Below, one piece after another: positions 1-7,962 of a DNA stretch of 64,000 nucleotides; the stretch's first letter is position 1; each line of letters opens with the position of its first letter. The position numbers and the translations under genes are program-made. Source of the stretch: Prauserella endophytica (lineage in GTDB: Bacteria > Actinomycetota > Actinomycetes > Mycobacteriales > Pseudonocardiaceae); assembly GCF_005146945.1 (NCBI RefSeq), contig NZ_SWMS01000006.1:124001-188000 (forward strand), given 5' to 3'. Below the pieces are notes generated by a model. That model searched no databases. It worked only from the letters and a program-made list of their open reading frames with translations, and had not been told where the DNA came from.

Positions 1-126
1 CACGAGCCGGTCCGGCAGCTTCCGTGCCAGTCCGGCGATCTGCTTGCGCACGTAGTCCCGCGCGCTGTCCAGCACCTCGCCCCTGGTCTGCACGACGACG
101 CCACCCGTCCAGCGCTGCCTGCCCAT
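1..126 (-). CDS. Partial ribosome-hibernation-like (HPF/RaiA type) protein, N-terminus
   Basis: Only the first 42 codons are inside the window; the gene continues off the left edge. The reading frame starts with ATG at 126, behind a GGAAGG/GGTGAGG ribosome binding site. The visible peptide has a VVVQTRGEV strand followed by a helix (SARDYVRKQIAGLARKLP). This is the pattern at the start of actinobacterial HPF/S30AE-type proteins that bind idle ribosomes. It sits 74 nt downstream of the phosphoribosyltransferase on the same strand and is probably co-transcribed with it. The dormancy-type neighbours (Rv1733c-like, Rv1738-like) support the call, but the fragment is too short to be sure. Another stress-related protein is possible. 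Confidence 0.5.
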   Translation of the reverse strand, partial: MGRQRWTGGVVVQTRGEVLDSARDYVRKQIAGLARKLPDRLV

Positions 127-200
127 CCGGGCCTCACCACCTTCCGCTCACGCCCCGATCATCATCGGCGGGCCGGGCCGGGGCAAGGCGGGTGATCGGT

Positions 201-875
201 TCAGCGGTCTCGCGAGCGGCCGGTGACCTGCTCCGGCACGTCGTCGGCGGGGTCGGGCAGGAGGGCGACCACGTCGGCGTCGGACACCTCGGAGAAGTCG
301 CGGTACCAGTTGCCGACCGCGCGCATCCAGACGCGGCGGTTCGGGCAGACGGTGTGGTCGGTGCTGTGGGAGAGCTCCTCGAGCACGTCGGCGGGAGCGA
401 CGGGGACGGCGAGCACGATCCGGCTGGCGCCGCGGGCGCGCAGCACCCGCAGTGCCGCCTTCACCGAGGCGCCCGTGGCTATGCCGTCGTCGGTGAGCAC
501 GACGGTCCGGCCGGTCACGGGCAGGGGAGCGCGGCCACGGCGCAGCACGAGGGCGCGCCGGTCGAGCTCGGCGAGCTCCCGCCGGGCCGCCTCGTCCACC
601 TCCTCAGCGGTGAGCCGCAGCCTGCGCAGGATGTCGGCGTTGGTGACGAGCACGCCGCCCTCGCCCACGGCCCCGATGGCCAGCTCGGGACGGCCCGGCG
701 CGCCGATCTTGCGCACCAGCAGCACGTCCAGCGGTGCCCCGAGGGCGTCGGCGATCTGCCGGGCCACGACGACACCGCCACGGGGAAGCCCGAGCACGAT
801 CGGGTGGCGTCCGCGGAGGTACCCCAGTCGGCCCGCGAGTTCGCGGCCGGCTTCCCGGCGGTTCTCGAACTCCAT
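201..875 (-). CDS. Phosphoribosyltransferase-domain protein (Rv0571c type)
   Basis: A 224-residue type I phosphoribosyltransferase fold. The PRPP-binding loop VVLTDDGIATGAS lies at about residues 125-137, preceded by hydrophobic strands (PIVLGLPRGG near 25-34, LDVLLVRKIG near 49-58). The ATG at 875 is chosen because GGAGGGAAG precedes it. The frame stays open upstream, but that extension lacks conserved sequence. Stand-alone proteins of this kind occur in mycobacterial dormancy regulons and in actinobacterial stress loci; their substrate is not established. The gene is divergent from the alcohol dehydrogenase. A DosR-like box at 934-947 lies about 60 nt upstream. It is probably the first gene of a two-gene unit with the hibernation-like protein. 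Confidence 0.85.
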   Translation of the reverse strand: MEFENRREAGRELAGRLGYLRGRHPIVLGLPRGGVVVARQIADALGAPLDVLLVRKIGAPGRPELAIGAVGEGGVLVTNADILRRLRLTAEEVDEAARRELAELDRRALVLRRGRAPLPVTGRTVVLTDDGIATGASVKAALRVLRARGASRIVLAVPVAPADVLEELSHSTDHTVCPNRRVWMRAVGNWYRDFSEVSDADVVALLPDPADDVPEQVTGRSRDR

Positions 876-933
876 GGTTCTTCCCTCCAGGTGGGTTACC
901 GCTGATGCTCGGCCACACGGACGCCCTGGTGAA

Positions 934-947
934 GAGTCGAAGGTCCC
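934..947 (-). promoter_or_regulatory. DosR/DevR-like box 1
   Basis: On the minus strand this reads GGGACCTTCGACTC. It follows the GGGAC-N4-G(A/T)CCC architecture of DosR boxes with one mismatch in the right half. It lies about 60 nt upstream of the phosphoribosyltransferase start and 77 nt upstream of the alcohol dehydrogenase start, so it could serve both directions. The core CCTTCGAC recurs in box 2. The assignment is by pattern only. Confidence 0.4.
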
Positions 948-1023
948 TCGGTGGCGGGGCACCGGAAAGTGTCCGATGGTGGTGGCGGAAGGGCTCGACC
1001 CCGCGACGAAGAAGGGTGTCGGA

Positions 1024-2085
1024 ATGCGAGCGTTGCGTCTCCTGGCCTGGAAGTCCGAGCCCGAGTTCGCCGACGTCGAGGAGCCGAGGCCCGGCCCCGG
1101 CCAGGTCGTGGTGCGGATCGCGGGCGCCGGCGTCTGCCATTCGGACCTGCACCTGATGCACGACTTCGAGCCCGGACAGTTGCCGTGGGGGCCGCCGTTC
1201 ACGCTCGGCCACGAGAACGCGGGCTGGGTGCACGCGCTCGGCGAGGGCGTCACCGGGCTCGCGCCGGGACAGCCCGTCGCCGTGTACGGCCCGTGGGGCT
1301 GCGGGGTCTGCCGCAACTGCCGGGTCGGCGTCGAGACCTACTGCGAGAACCCGGAAGGTGCGCCCGCGCCGGGCGGTGGCGGCGGCCTCGGCGTCGACGG
1401 CGGGATGGCCGAGCTCATGCTCGTCCCGCACGCCCGGCACGTCGTGCCGGTGCCGGAGGGGCTCGACCCGGTGCTCGCCGCGCCGCTCACCGACGCGGGG
1501 CTGACGCCGTACCACGCGGTGCGCCGGTCGTGGCCGAAGCTCGTCCCCGGCTCCACCGCCGTGGTGATCGGCGTCGGCGGGCTCGGGCACCTGGCGCTGC
1601 AGATCGTCAAGGCCACCACGGCGGCCAGGGTGATCGGTGTCGACGCGCGCGAGGAGGCTCTGACCCACGCGCGAGAACTCGGCGCCGACCTCGCGCTGCC
1701 CTCCGGCGACGACACGGCGGCGCGGATCAGGGACGTCACGCGCGGTGTGGGCGCGGACGTGGTAATCGACTGTGTCGGCAACGACGCGACGCTGGCGCTG
1801 GGCGCGGCCTGCGCGCGGCAGCTCGGCGACCTCACGATCGTCGGGATCGGCGGCGGCACCCTCCCGGTGTCGTTCTTCACGCTTCCCTATGAGCTCTCGG
1901 TGCAGACGACGTACTGGGGGAGCAGGCCGGAGCTCATCGAGGTGCTCGACCTCGCCGCACGCGGGCTGCTGCGCACCACGGTCACGCGGTTCGCCTTCGA
2001 CGAGGCCCCCGAGGCCTACGCGCGGCTGGCGCGCGGCGAGCTGACCGGTCGCGCGGTGGTGACGCCGCCGGCGGACGGAGCGTGA
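1024..2085 (+). CDS. Zinc-dependent alcohol dehydrogenase (MDR family)
   Basis: A 353-residue medium-chain dehydrogenase/reductase that oxidises or reduces alcohols and aldehydes with NAD(P). The catalytic zinc ligands are Cys38 (GVCHSD) and the His63-Glu64 pair (GHENAG). The structural zinc loop has Cys93, Cys96, Cys99 and Cys107. The nucleotide-binding motif GVGGLG is at 183-188. Length and motif order are normal. The ATG at 1024 has GAAGAAGG upstream and begins at the family-typical N-terminus; the longer open frame upstream is antisense to the phosphoribosyltransferase. It is divergently arranged in a dormancy-style cluster, which suggests a fermentative or redox-balancing role under low oxygen. 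That role is inference, and the natural substrate is unknown. Confidence 0.92.
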   Translation: MRALRLLAWKSEPEFADVEEPRPGPGQVVVRIAGAGVCHSDLHLMHDFEPGQLPWGPPFTLGHENAGWVHALGEGVTGLAPGQPVAVYGPWGCGVCRNCRVGVETYCENPEGAPAPGGGGGLGVDGGMAELMLVPHARHVVPVPEGLDPVLAAPLTDAGLTPYHAVRRSWPKLVPGSTAVVIGVGGLGHLALQIVKATTAARVIGVDAREEALTHARELGADLALPSGDDTAARIRDVTRGVGADVVIDCVGNDATLALGAACARQLGDLTIVGIGGGTLPVSFFTLPYELSVQTTYWGSRPELIEVLDLAARGLLRTTVTRFAFDEAPEAYARLARGELTGRAVVTPPADGA

Positions 2086-2130
2086 CCGGATCGCTCCACT
2101 GTGGAACGGCTGGGCCGCCCAGCGCGGTTG

Positions 2131-2144
2131 AGGTCGAAGGACTC
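2131..2144 (-). promoter_or_regulatory. DosR/DevR-like box 2
   Basis: On the minus strand this reads GAGTCCTTCGACCT, a degenerate copy of the GGGAC-N4-GACCC pattern that shares CCTTCGAC with box 1. It lies about 62 nt upstream of the Rv1733c-like gene start. Pattern match only. Confidence 0.3.
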
Positions 2145-2205
2145 TTCGCGTGCGGCCGCCTTCCGGTCCATCCTGGTGGGTGAGGACGGGAGGAGGTCGG
2201 CCACG

Positions 2206-2808
2206 ATGAGCGACTCCACGACTTCGACCTGCCTGGGGCGGTTTCTGCGGAGCCTGTTCCCCGGCCGCAACCCGGTCGCCCGCACCTCGGACCGGATCGA
2301 GGCCGCCGTGCTGCTGCTCGCGATCGTCGTCCCGCTGCTGGCACTGCCGATCGCCGCCGCGCTCGGGTCCGACACCTACGCCAGGGAGTCGCGGGCGGCG
2401 GAGCTGGAGGCGAGCACCCGGTACGAGTCCACGGCCGTACTGCTCACCGACGCGGTGCTGGAGTCTCCGACGATTTACGCGGGCGGCAGGCAGACGGTGC
2501 AGGTGCGGGCGGAGTGGCAGCGGCCGGACGGCTCTCCCGGAACCGGCCTCGTCGTCGCCGAGGCCGGGCTGGAGAAGGGCAGCGAAGTCCGCGTCTGGCT
2601 CGACGAGAGCGGTGAGCGCGTGCAGCCGCCGCGCACGCAGGCCATGGCGGCCTGGAACGCCGCCGCCGTCGCGATCACGGCCTGGCTGAGCGTCACTCTC
2701 GTGTGCGCGCTCTCCTGGTGGGCCCTGCACGCACTGCTCGACCGTGCCAGGCGGCAGCGCTGGCAGCGGGAATGGGACGAGCTGGACCGCGAGATCCACG
2801 GCCTGTGA
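2206..2808 (+). CDS. Rv1733c-like two-TM membrane protein
   Basis: A 200-residue membrane protein of the family typified by the mycobacterial dormancy antigen Rv1733c. It has a short N-terminal stretch with the family motif PGRNPVART (about 19-27) and a first membrane segment at about 32-54. An extracytoplasmic domain of about 90 residues follows, carrying WLDESGERVQPP. A second membrane segment lies near 148-175, with a basic cytoplasmic tail after it. The ATG at 2206 has GGGAGGAGG upstream. A paralog lies at 63362-63946. The molecular function of the family is unknown; family members are induced by hypoxia in mycobacteria. The gene converges on the DUF1876 gene and has DosR-like box 2 upstream. 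Confidence 0.85.
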   Translation: MSDSTTSTCLGRFLRSLFPGRNPVARTSDRIEAAVLLLAIVVPLLALPIAAALGSDTYARESRAAELEASTRYESTAVLLTDAVLESPTIYAGGRQTVQVRAEWQRPDGSPGTGLVVAEAGLEKGSEVRVWLDESGERVQPPRTQAMAAWNAAAVAITAWLSVTLVCALSWWALHALLDRARRQRWQREWDELDREIHGL

Positions 2809-2828
2809 GGGGCCTGCAGTGCACAAAG

Positions 2829-2843
2829 GACGGTAATACCGTC
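2829..2843. terminator. Short palindrome between convergent genes
   Basis: GACGGT-AAT-ACCGTC, a perfect 6-bp stem with a 3-nt loop, lies in the 44-nt gap between the convergent Rv1733c-like and DUF1876 genes. There is no T-run. It could be a weak bidirectional terminator or an accidental palindrome. Confidence 0.3.
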
Positions 2844-2852
2844 GCCAGTGGA

Positions 2853-3149
2853 CTACTTCGGCGTGGGGGTCAGGCTCGGTGCGGGGGAGCCGAACGCGGG
2901 GACCCCGATCGCCGACTCGATGTCGGCGGCGACCGCGGTGAGCAGTTCCTCGGTGAGGTCGGTCAGCGCGCGCGCCACGGCGAGCTCGCCGGCCACCTGC
3001 GGTACCCGGGCGACGTCCACTCCCCGGTGGGCGAGCCCTATCCCGTCGAAGTGGTTGCCGCGGTCGTCTCCGAGCCGCACTCGCGCTCGAGTCGTGCCGT
3101 TGTTCTCCTCGAGGACGACGCTCATCGTCCACTGGGCAGGTCGTGCCAT
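2853..3149 (-). CDS. DUF1876 / Rv1738-like dormancy protein
   Basis: A 98-residue protein matching the Rv1738/Rv2632c (DUF1876) family. QWTMSVVLEE is followed by TRARVRL, a GIGLAHR segment, and the conserved helix region GELAVARALTDLTEELL with a terminal ADIESAIG. In mycobacteria this family is among the most strongly hypoxia-induced and structurally resembles ribosome-hibernation factors. The ATG at 3149 is chosen over the in-frame ATG at 3176 because GGAGGAGAGAT precedes it directly. A clear DosR-like box lies 55 nt upstream at 3204-3217. Probably cytoplasmic; it may act on resting ribosomes (inferred from family structure). Confidence 0.9.
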   Translation of the reverse strand: MARPAQWTMSVVLEENNGTTRARVRLGDDRGNHFDGIGLAHRGVDVARVPQVAGELAVARALTDLTEELLTAVAADIESAIGVPAFGSPAPSLTPTPK

Positions 3150-3203
3150 ATCTCTCCTCCGAGCCGCGGCATCCACACTCGCAGTCCCGGCGGCGCGAGC
3201 CTA

Positions 3204-3217
3204 GGGTCGTTCGTCCC
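3204..3217 (-). promoter_or_regulatory. DosR/DevR-like box 3 (best match)
   Basis: GGGTCGTTCGTCCC on the plus strand, GGGACGAACGACCC on the minus. Both half-sites fit the GGGAC-N4-GTCCC/GACCC arrangement of DosR boxes, and the near-palindrome extends one base each side (TA..TA). It lies 55 nt upstream of the Rv1738-like gene, a family that is a DosR target in mycobacteria. Confidence 0.5.
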
Positions 3218-3909
3218 TATCCGAGGCGTCAAGGGGCCGGAATTCGGTCCCCGGATCGACGAAAGACACAATCGCGCACTTCGTCTCGAACGATGTGGAC
3301 AGTTGAATGCGAACGTGCCGATGACGAGTAACCGGTCAGTACACAGTGGACGAAAACACAGGGGTCTCGCGTCGCCGTGTCCGGGCCTTCCCGCTCCGGC
3401 GACCCGTGTCCGGGAAGCTCCACGTATTGTACGCCTTTCCGGGCCGGTCGTGTCAGCTCGCGGGACCAATCTCGTTAACACTTTTCACCGAGCGAAGTTC
3501 GCCCTGTCGGCGTCACGGAAAACTGTTGCGCTGACCGGCCGGGGAAATAAGATCATGGTCGGTGGACGCGGCAGCCGGAATAGTGGGCCCGCAGGGCCCT
3601 CAACCCGCCAGATGTCAGGCGCCGGGTGCTCCGTCCCGGTGCTCCGAGGGGGCCGGAATGGGAGTTGCCCGTAGTCAGGGCGTTGAACGACAATGGTGTC
3701 CTCTCCGCTCCGGCGCCCGGTGCACTGGCCGAATGGGACGAGGCGGTTCGGATGGACGCGCTCGGCGAGTACGACCCGGTCGGCGGCCTCGGGGCGCCGG
3801 TGGCACAGCCACCTGGCCTGAACCAGAAGGACCGTGCCGGGCCGGTTCGCCGTCCGGGCGCGGCGCCACCGCAGACCTCCCGAGTCCCTGCTTCGTGTTG
3901 GAGGCGTGA
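3218..3909. other. Non-coding region and long leader before the hopanoid operon
   Basis: This stretch of about 690 nt has no convincing gene. Several open frames exist, but none has both a ribosome binding site and recognisable sequence. The part from about 3240 to 3560 is less GC-rich than its surroundings, as expected of promoter DNA. A small GGGCCC-GCA-GGGCCC hairpin lies at 3585-3599. The last 350 nt would form an unusually long untranslated leader for hpnC if the promoter proposed at 3526-3553 is real. Confidence 0.5.
3526..3553 (+). promoter_or_regulatory. Possible sigma-70-type promoter for the hopanoid operon
   Basis: TTGCGC at 3526-3531 and TAAGAT at 3548-3553 are separated by 16 nt, in the least GC-rich part of the intergenic region. 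The hexamers are a fair match to actinobacterial housekeeping promoters. Many such matches occur by chance. Confidence 0.3.
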
Positions 3910-4776
3910 TTGACACCCGCGGAACGGTCGACACTCCAGGAGCCCGCCGCGCTGCGGCGCGTGCTCGCCAAAGCCCGGGACGAGAACTTCCCCGTGGCAC
4001 TGCGGCTGCTCCCCGCCGCCCAGCGCGGGCACCTGCTCGCGCTGTACGCCTTCGCCCGGATGGTCGACGACCTCGGCGACGAGGCCGAGGGTGACCGGCT
4101 CCGGCTGCTCGACGCGGTGTCGCACGACCTCGACCGGATCTACGCGGGCTCGCCGCCGCCAGAACCGCTCTACCAGCGGCTCAGCACCACGATCTACGCA
4201 TGCGGCCTGCCGCGTGAGCCGTTCGAGCGGCTGGTCGAGGCCAACCGGCGCGACCAGACCGTGCGCCGTTACGCCACGTTCGGCGACCTGCTCGGGTACT
4301 GCGCGCTCTCGGCGGACCCGGTGGGACGGCTGGTGCTCGGGGTGTTCGGCGTGGCCACCGAGGAACGCCTGCCGTTGTCCGACCGGGTCTGCTCGGCACT
4401 GCAGGTGCTGGAGCACTGCCAGGACGTCGCGGAGGACGCGCGGGCGGGCCGGATCTACCTGCCCGCCGAGGACCTCGACCGGTTCGGTGTCGCGGAGGGC
4501 GACCTGCTGTCCGGCCGCGCGAGCCGGGAGGTGCGCGCGCTCGTCGGCTACACGGCGCAGCGGGCGGTCGCGCTGCTCGACGAGGGCGAGCCGCTGGTCG
4601 GCACGCTCTCCGGCACGGCCAGGCTCGCCGTCGCGGGCTACGTCGCGGGCGGCAGGGCGACCGCCGTCGCGCTCGCCGGCGCGGGCTTCGACGTCCTCGC
4701 CACGACCCCGAGGCCGTCGAAGGGCCGCACGATCGCGGAATGGGTCCGGCTGCTGGTCACGGGTGGTGCGCGATGA
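3910..4776 (+). CDS. hpnC: HpnC, hydroxysqualene synthase
   Basis: A 288-residue trans-isoprenyl diphosphate synthase family member. In the HpnCDE route it converts presqualene diphosphate to hydroxysqualene. The first Asp-rich motif DDLGDE is at 53-58 after LYAFARMV. The second is the CQDVAEDARAGRIYLP segment near 176-191. The start is TTG at 3910, with GGAGG five bases upstream; no ATG or GTG lies in frame nearby. It overlaps hpnD by four bases (ATGA) and opens the hopanoid operon. HpnC is distinguished from HpnD by gene order and by the divergent second motif. Confidence 0.93.
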   Translation: MTPAERSTLQEPAALRRVLAKARDENFPVALRLLPAAQRGHLLALYAFARMVDDLGDEAEGDRLRLLDAVSHDLDRIYAGSPPPEPLYQRLSTTIYACGLPREPFERLVEANRRDQTVRRYATFGDLLGYCALSADPVGRLVLGVFGVATEERLPLSDRVCSALQVLEHCQDVAEDARAGRIYLPAEDLDRFGVAEGDLLSGRASREVRALVGYTAQRAVALLDEGEPLVGTLSGTARLAVAGYVAGGRATAVALAGAGFDVLATTPRPSKGRTIAEWVRLLVTGGAR

Positions 4777-5630
4777 ACGTGGCCGACGCGTACGAGGAGT
4801 GCGAGAGAATCACGCGGCAGCAGGCGCGCAACTTCTCCTACGGCATCCGGCTGCTGCCGCCCGCCAAGCGCAGGGCGCTCAGCGCCGTCTACGCCTTCGC
4901 CCGCCGCATCGACGACATCGGCGACGGTGACCTCGCGGGCGAGGTGAGGCTGGAGGCGCTGGAGAACGCCCGCAAGGCGCTGCACAGCCTCGACGAGCCG
5001 GGCGGGGACCCGGTGCTCATCGGGCTCGGCGACGCCGCGGAGCGGTTCGGGCTGACACTCGGAGCGTTCGACGAGCTCATCGACGGCTGCCGCGCCGACG
5101 TGCTCGGCACGACGTACGAGACGTTCGACGAGCTGCACCACTACTGCCGGTGCGTCGCCGGGTCGATCGGCAGGCTCTCGCTGGCCGTGTTCGGCGGCGC
5201 GCACCCGCGGCGTGACGCGCGGCTGGCCGACGACCTCGGCATCGCGCTGCAGCTGACCAACATCCTGCGCGACGTGCTGGAGGACCGCCGCAACGGCCGG
5301 ATCTACCTGCCCGCCGAGGACCTGCGCCGGTTCGGCTGCACCCTCGACCTCGACGAGGGCGGATGGCTCGCCGACTCCGAGGAGGCGCTGCTGCCCCTGC
5401 TGGAGTACGAGGCCGCCAGGGCGGAGGAGTGGTACGGCCGCGGGCTGGTGCTGCTGGACTCCCTCGACGCGCGCAGCCGCGCGTGCTGTGCCGCGATGGC
5501 GGGCATCTACCACCGGCTGCTGCGGCGGATGGCGCTGCGGCCCGGCCTCGTCCTGCACGGCCGCACGTCGCTGCCCGACTGGGAGAAGCTCACCGTGGCC
5601 GCGAGAGCGCTCGCCGGGGCGCGGCCATGA
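4773..5630 (+). CDS. hpnD: HpnD, presqualene diphosphate synthase
   Basis: A 285-residue squalene/phytoene synthase-like enzyme that condenses two farnesyl diphosphates into presqualene diphosphate, the first committed hopanoid step. The first Asp-rich motif DDIGD is at 47-51, and the second is in TNILRDVLEDRRNGRIYLP near 165-183. NFSYGIRLLPP at 20-30 is the typical N-terminal signature. The ATG at 4773 overlaps the hpnC stop. The end overlaps the hpnE start by four bases, so translation is probably coupled throughout. Length is normal for the family. Confidence 0.95.
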   Translation: MNVADAYEECERITRQQARNFSYGIRLLPPAKRRALSAVYAFARRIDDIGDGDLAGEVRLEALENARKALHSLDEPGGDPVLIGLGDAAERFGLTLGAFDELIDGCRADVLGTTYETFDELHHYCRCVAGSIGRLSLAVFGGAHPRRDARLADDLGIALQLTNILRDVLEDRRNGRIYLPAEDLRRFGCTLDLDEGGWLADSEEALLPLLEYEAARAEEWYGRGLVLLDSLDARSRACCAAMAGIYHRLLRRMALRPGLVLHGRTSLPDWEKLTVAARALAGARP

Positions 5631-6958
5631 GCGCGCACGTGGTGGTCGTCGGTGGCGGGCTCGCCGGCCTGACCGCCGCGTGCGACCTCGCCGACGACGG
5701 GCTGCGGGTGACCCTGCTCGAGGCGCGGGGCAGGCTGGGCGGCGCCACGTTCTCGTTCCGCCGCGACGGTCTCTCCGTCGACAACGGCCAGCACGTGCTC
5801 CTTCGCTGCTGCACCGAGTACCGGGCGCTGCTGGCCCGCCTCGGCACGGCGGAGGGCATCGCGATGCAGGAGCGGTTCCGCATGCCGGTGCTCGCGCCCG
5901 GCGGGCGGCTCACCGAGCTGACCCGGACCTGGGGGCCCGCGCCGCTGCACCTGGTGGCCGGCCTGGCCCGTTACGGCGCTCTGCCGGTCACCGACCGGCT
6001 CCGCGCCTTCCGCGCGGCCGCCGCCATGCGCCTGCTCGACCCCGATGACCCCGCGCTCGACGAGCGCGGCTTCGGCGACTGGCTGCGCGGGCACGGGCAG
6101 AACGGCGCCACGCTCGCCGCGCTGTGGAACCTGATCTCGGTGGCGGCGCTCAACTGCGACGCCGATGAGGCCTCGCTCGCGCTCGCCGCGAAGGTGTTCC
6201 GCACCGCGCTGCTCGACCGCGCCGACGCCGCCGACATCGGCGTGCCGCGGTGGCCGCTGGAGGACCTGCACGTCCGCCCCGCCGAGAAGTACCTGCTGGC
6301 CCGCGGGGCCGAGATCCGCACGCGCAGCGCGGTGCGGGCGGTGGAGCGACGCGATCGCGGCTTCGCGGTGCGGCTCGACGGCGAGACGCTCACCGCCGAC
6401 GCCGTCGTGGTGGCCGCCCCGCCGGAGCCCTCGGCGAAGGTGTGCCCGGCCGAGGCCGGGGTCTCCGGCGCGCGGCTCGCGGGGCTTGGCGCGGCGCCGA
6501 TCGTGAACGTCCATGTTGTCTACGAGCGGCCCGTCACCGACCTGCCCTTCGCGGCGACCACCGGCTCGCCCGTGCAGTGGATCTTCGACCGCACGGACGT
6601 CGCCGGGCTCAGCGCGGGACAGTACCTGACGATCTCGCTGTCCGCGGCCCATACCTGGCTCGACACCCCCGTGCCCGAGCTGAGGGAGATCTTCCTGACG
6701 GAGCTGGGCAGGCTGCTGCCCGCCGCCAGGACCACGCCATGCACGCGGTTCTTCGTCACCCGCGAACGGCGGGCCACCTTCCGGCAGGCGCCGGGCACGG
6801 GGCGGCTGCGCCCCCAGCCGGAGACCCGGCTGCCCGGACTCGTGCTCGCCGGCTCGTGGACCGCCACCGGGTGGCCCGACACGATGGAGGGAGCCGTGCG
6901 AAGCGGACACCGAGCGGCCGGACTCGTCAGCGCACACGCCTGGGGAGGTGCGCGATGA
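5627..6958 (+). CDS. hpnE: HpnE, hydroxysqualene dehydroxylase
   Basis: A 443-residue FAD-dependent amine-oxidase/phytoene-desaturase-like protein that reduces hydroxysqualene to squalene. The dinucleotide-binding motif GGGLAG is at 9-14, with the following acidic residue in LLEARGRLGG. NGQHVLL and a C-terminal FAD contact LVLAGSWTATGWPDTMEGAV follow. The ATG at 5627 overlaps the hpnD stop. Third gene of the HpnC-HpnD-HpnE squalene module, so this bacterium makes squalene by the three-enzyme route rather than by a single squalene synthase. Confidence 0.93.
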   Translation: MSAHVVVVGGGLAGLTAACDLADDGLRVTLLEARGRLGGATFSFRRDGLSVDNGQHVLLRCCTEYRALLARLGTAEGIAMQERFRMPVLAPGGRLTELTRTWGPAPLHLVAGLARYGALPVTDRLRAFRAAAAMRLLDPDDPALDERGFGDWLRGHGQNGATLAALWNLISVAALNCDADEASLALAAKVFRTALLDRADAADIGVPRWPLEDLHVRPAEKYLLARGAEIRTRSAVRAVERRDRGFAVRLDGETLTADAVVVAAPPEPSAKVCPAEAGVSGARLAGLGAAPIVNVHVVYERPVTDLPFAATTGSPVQWIFDRTDVAGLSAGQYLTISLSAAHTWLDTPVPELREIFLTELGRLLPAARTTPCTRFFVTRERRATFRQAPGTGRLRPQPETRLPGLVLAGSWTATGWPDTMEGAVRSGHRAAGLVSAHAWGGAR

Positions 6959-7962
6959 CCGCGACGCTGCCCTCCGAGGTGACCGCCACCCAGGCGCTCG
7001 TGCAGCCCGCACTGCGCGACGCGGTGGGCGAGCTGCGCCCGCCGATGCGCCGGATCGTCAGCTACCACCTCGGCTGGACCGACGAGCACGGCCAGGCGCG
7101 CAACGGTGGTGGCGGCAAGGCGCTGCGGCCCGCGCTGGCGCTGCTCGCCGCGCAGGCCGTCCGCGCAGGCCCCGAGGCGGCACTGCCCGGGGCGGTCGCC
7201 GTGGAGCTCGTGCACAATTTCTCGCTGCTGCACGACGACGTCATGGACGGCGACCTCGAGCGCAGGCACCGGCCCACCGTGTGGCGGCTGTTCGGCACGC
7301 CGGCCGCGATCCTCGCCGGCGACGCGCTGCTCACGCTCGCGGTGGACGTGCTCGAACGCGCCGCCGACCCCACCGCCACCCGCTGTCTCACCGCGTCGGT
7401 GCAGGACCTGATCGCGGGCCAGAGCCAGGACGTCGGGTTCGAGACTAGGATGGACGTCGGCCTCGACGAGTGCCTGGAGATGGCGGCGGGCAAGACCGCG
7501 GCGCTCATGCGCTGTGCCGCCGAGGTCGGGGCGCTGCTCGGCAGGGCGAGCCCGGTGGCCTCCGGGCTGCTCGCCGAATTCGGCCGCTGTCTCGGCATGG
7601 CCTTCCAGCTCGTCGACGACCTTCTCGGCATCTGGGGGAGTCCCGACGTCACCGGGAAACCGGTGCTGGCGGACCTGCGCGTGCGGAAGAAGTCCGTGCC
7701 CGTGGTCGCCGCGCTGGACTCCGGCACCGGGCCCGGCGCGGCGCTGCGCGAGCTGTACGGCAGACCCGATCCGCCCACGGAGGAGGAGCTCCGCACGATG
7801 GCAGAGTTGATCGAGCGGTCCGGCGCGCTGGCCTGGACCCGCGACCGGGCGCAGCGCTACGTCGTGGAGGCGAGGTCGTGTCTCGACCGCCTCGCCCCGC
7901 CCGAACCCATCCACGCCGCGCTGAGCGATCTCACGCGGTTCGTCGTGGAGCGTGACCGGTGA
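6955..7962 (+). CDS. Polyprenyl diphosphate synthase, hopanoid-linked
   Basis: A 335-residue all-trans polyprenyl diphosphate synthase that builds allylic prenyl diphosphates from IPP and DMAPP. Given its place in the operon, the product is probably farnesyl diphosphate for HpnD. The first Asp-rich motif DDVMD is at 94-98 (LLHDDVMDGDLERRHRPT). The second site reads DDLLG at 221-225, so the last Asp of the usual DDxxD is missing; this variant is common in actinobacterial paralogs. The ATG at 6955 overlaps the hpnE stop and has GGGGAGGTGCGCG upstream. The 3' end overlaps shc by four bases. Confidence 0.92.
   Translation: MTATLPSEVTATQALVQPALRDAVGELRPPMRRIVSYHLGWTDEHGQARNGGGGKALRPALALLAAQAVRAGPEAALPGAVAVELVHNFSLLHDDVMDGDLERRHRPTVWRLFGTPAAILAGDALLTLAVDVLERAADPTATRCLTASVQDLIAGQSQDVGFETRMDVGLDECLEMAAGKTAALMRCAAEVGALLGRASPVASGLLAEFGRCLGMAFQLVDDLLGIWGSPDVTGKPVLADLRVRKKSVPVVAALDSGTGPGAALRELYGRPDPPTEEELRTMAELIERSGALAWTRDRAQRYVVEARSCLDRLAPPEPIHAALSDLTRFVVERDR

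Noticed and set aside
604-3132. An 842-residue minus-strand open frame across the alcohol dehydrogenase and membrane-protein genes
   Set aside because: It is Arg/Pro/Gly-rich low-complexity translation antisense to clearly real genes. Long open shadow frames are expected at this GC content.
3626-3913. A possible 95-residue protein just before hpnC
   Set aside because: No ribosome binding site near its starts, no recognisable sequence, and it runs into the hpnC start. It remains a weak possibility within the leader.
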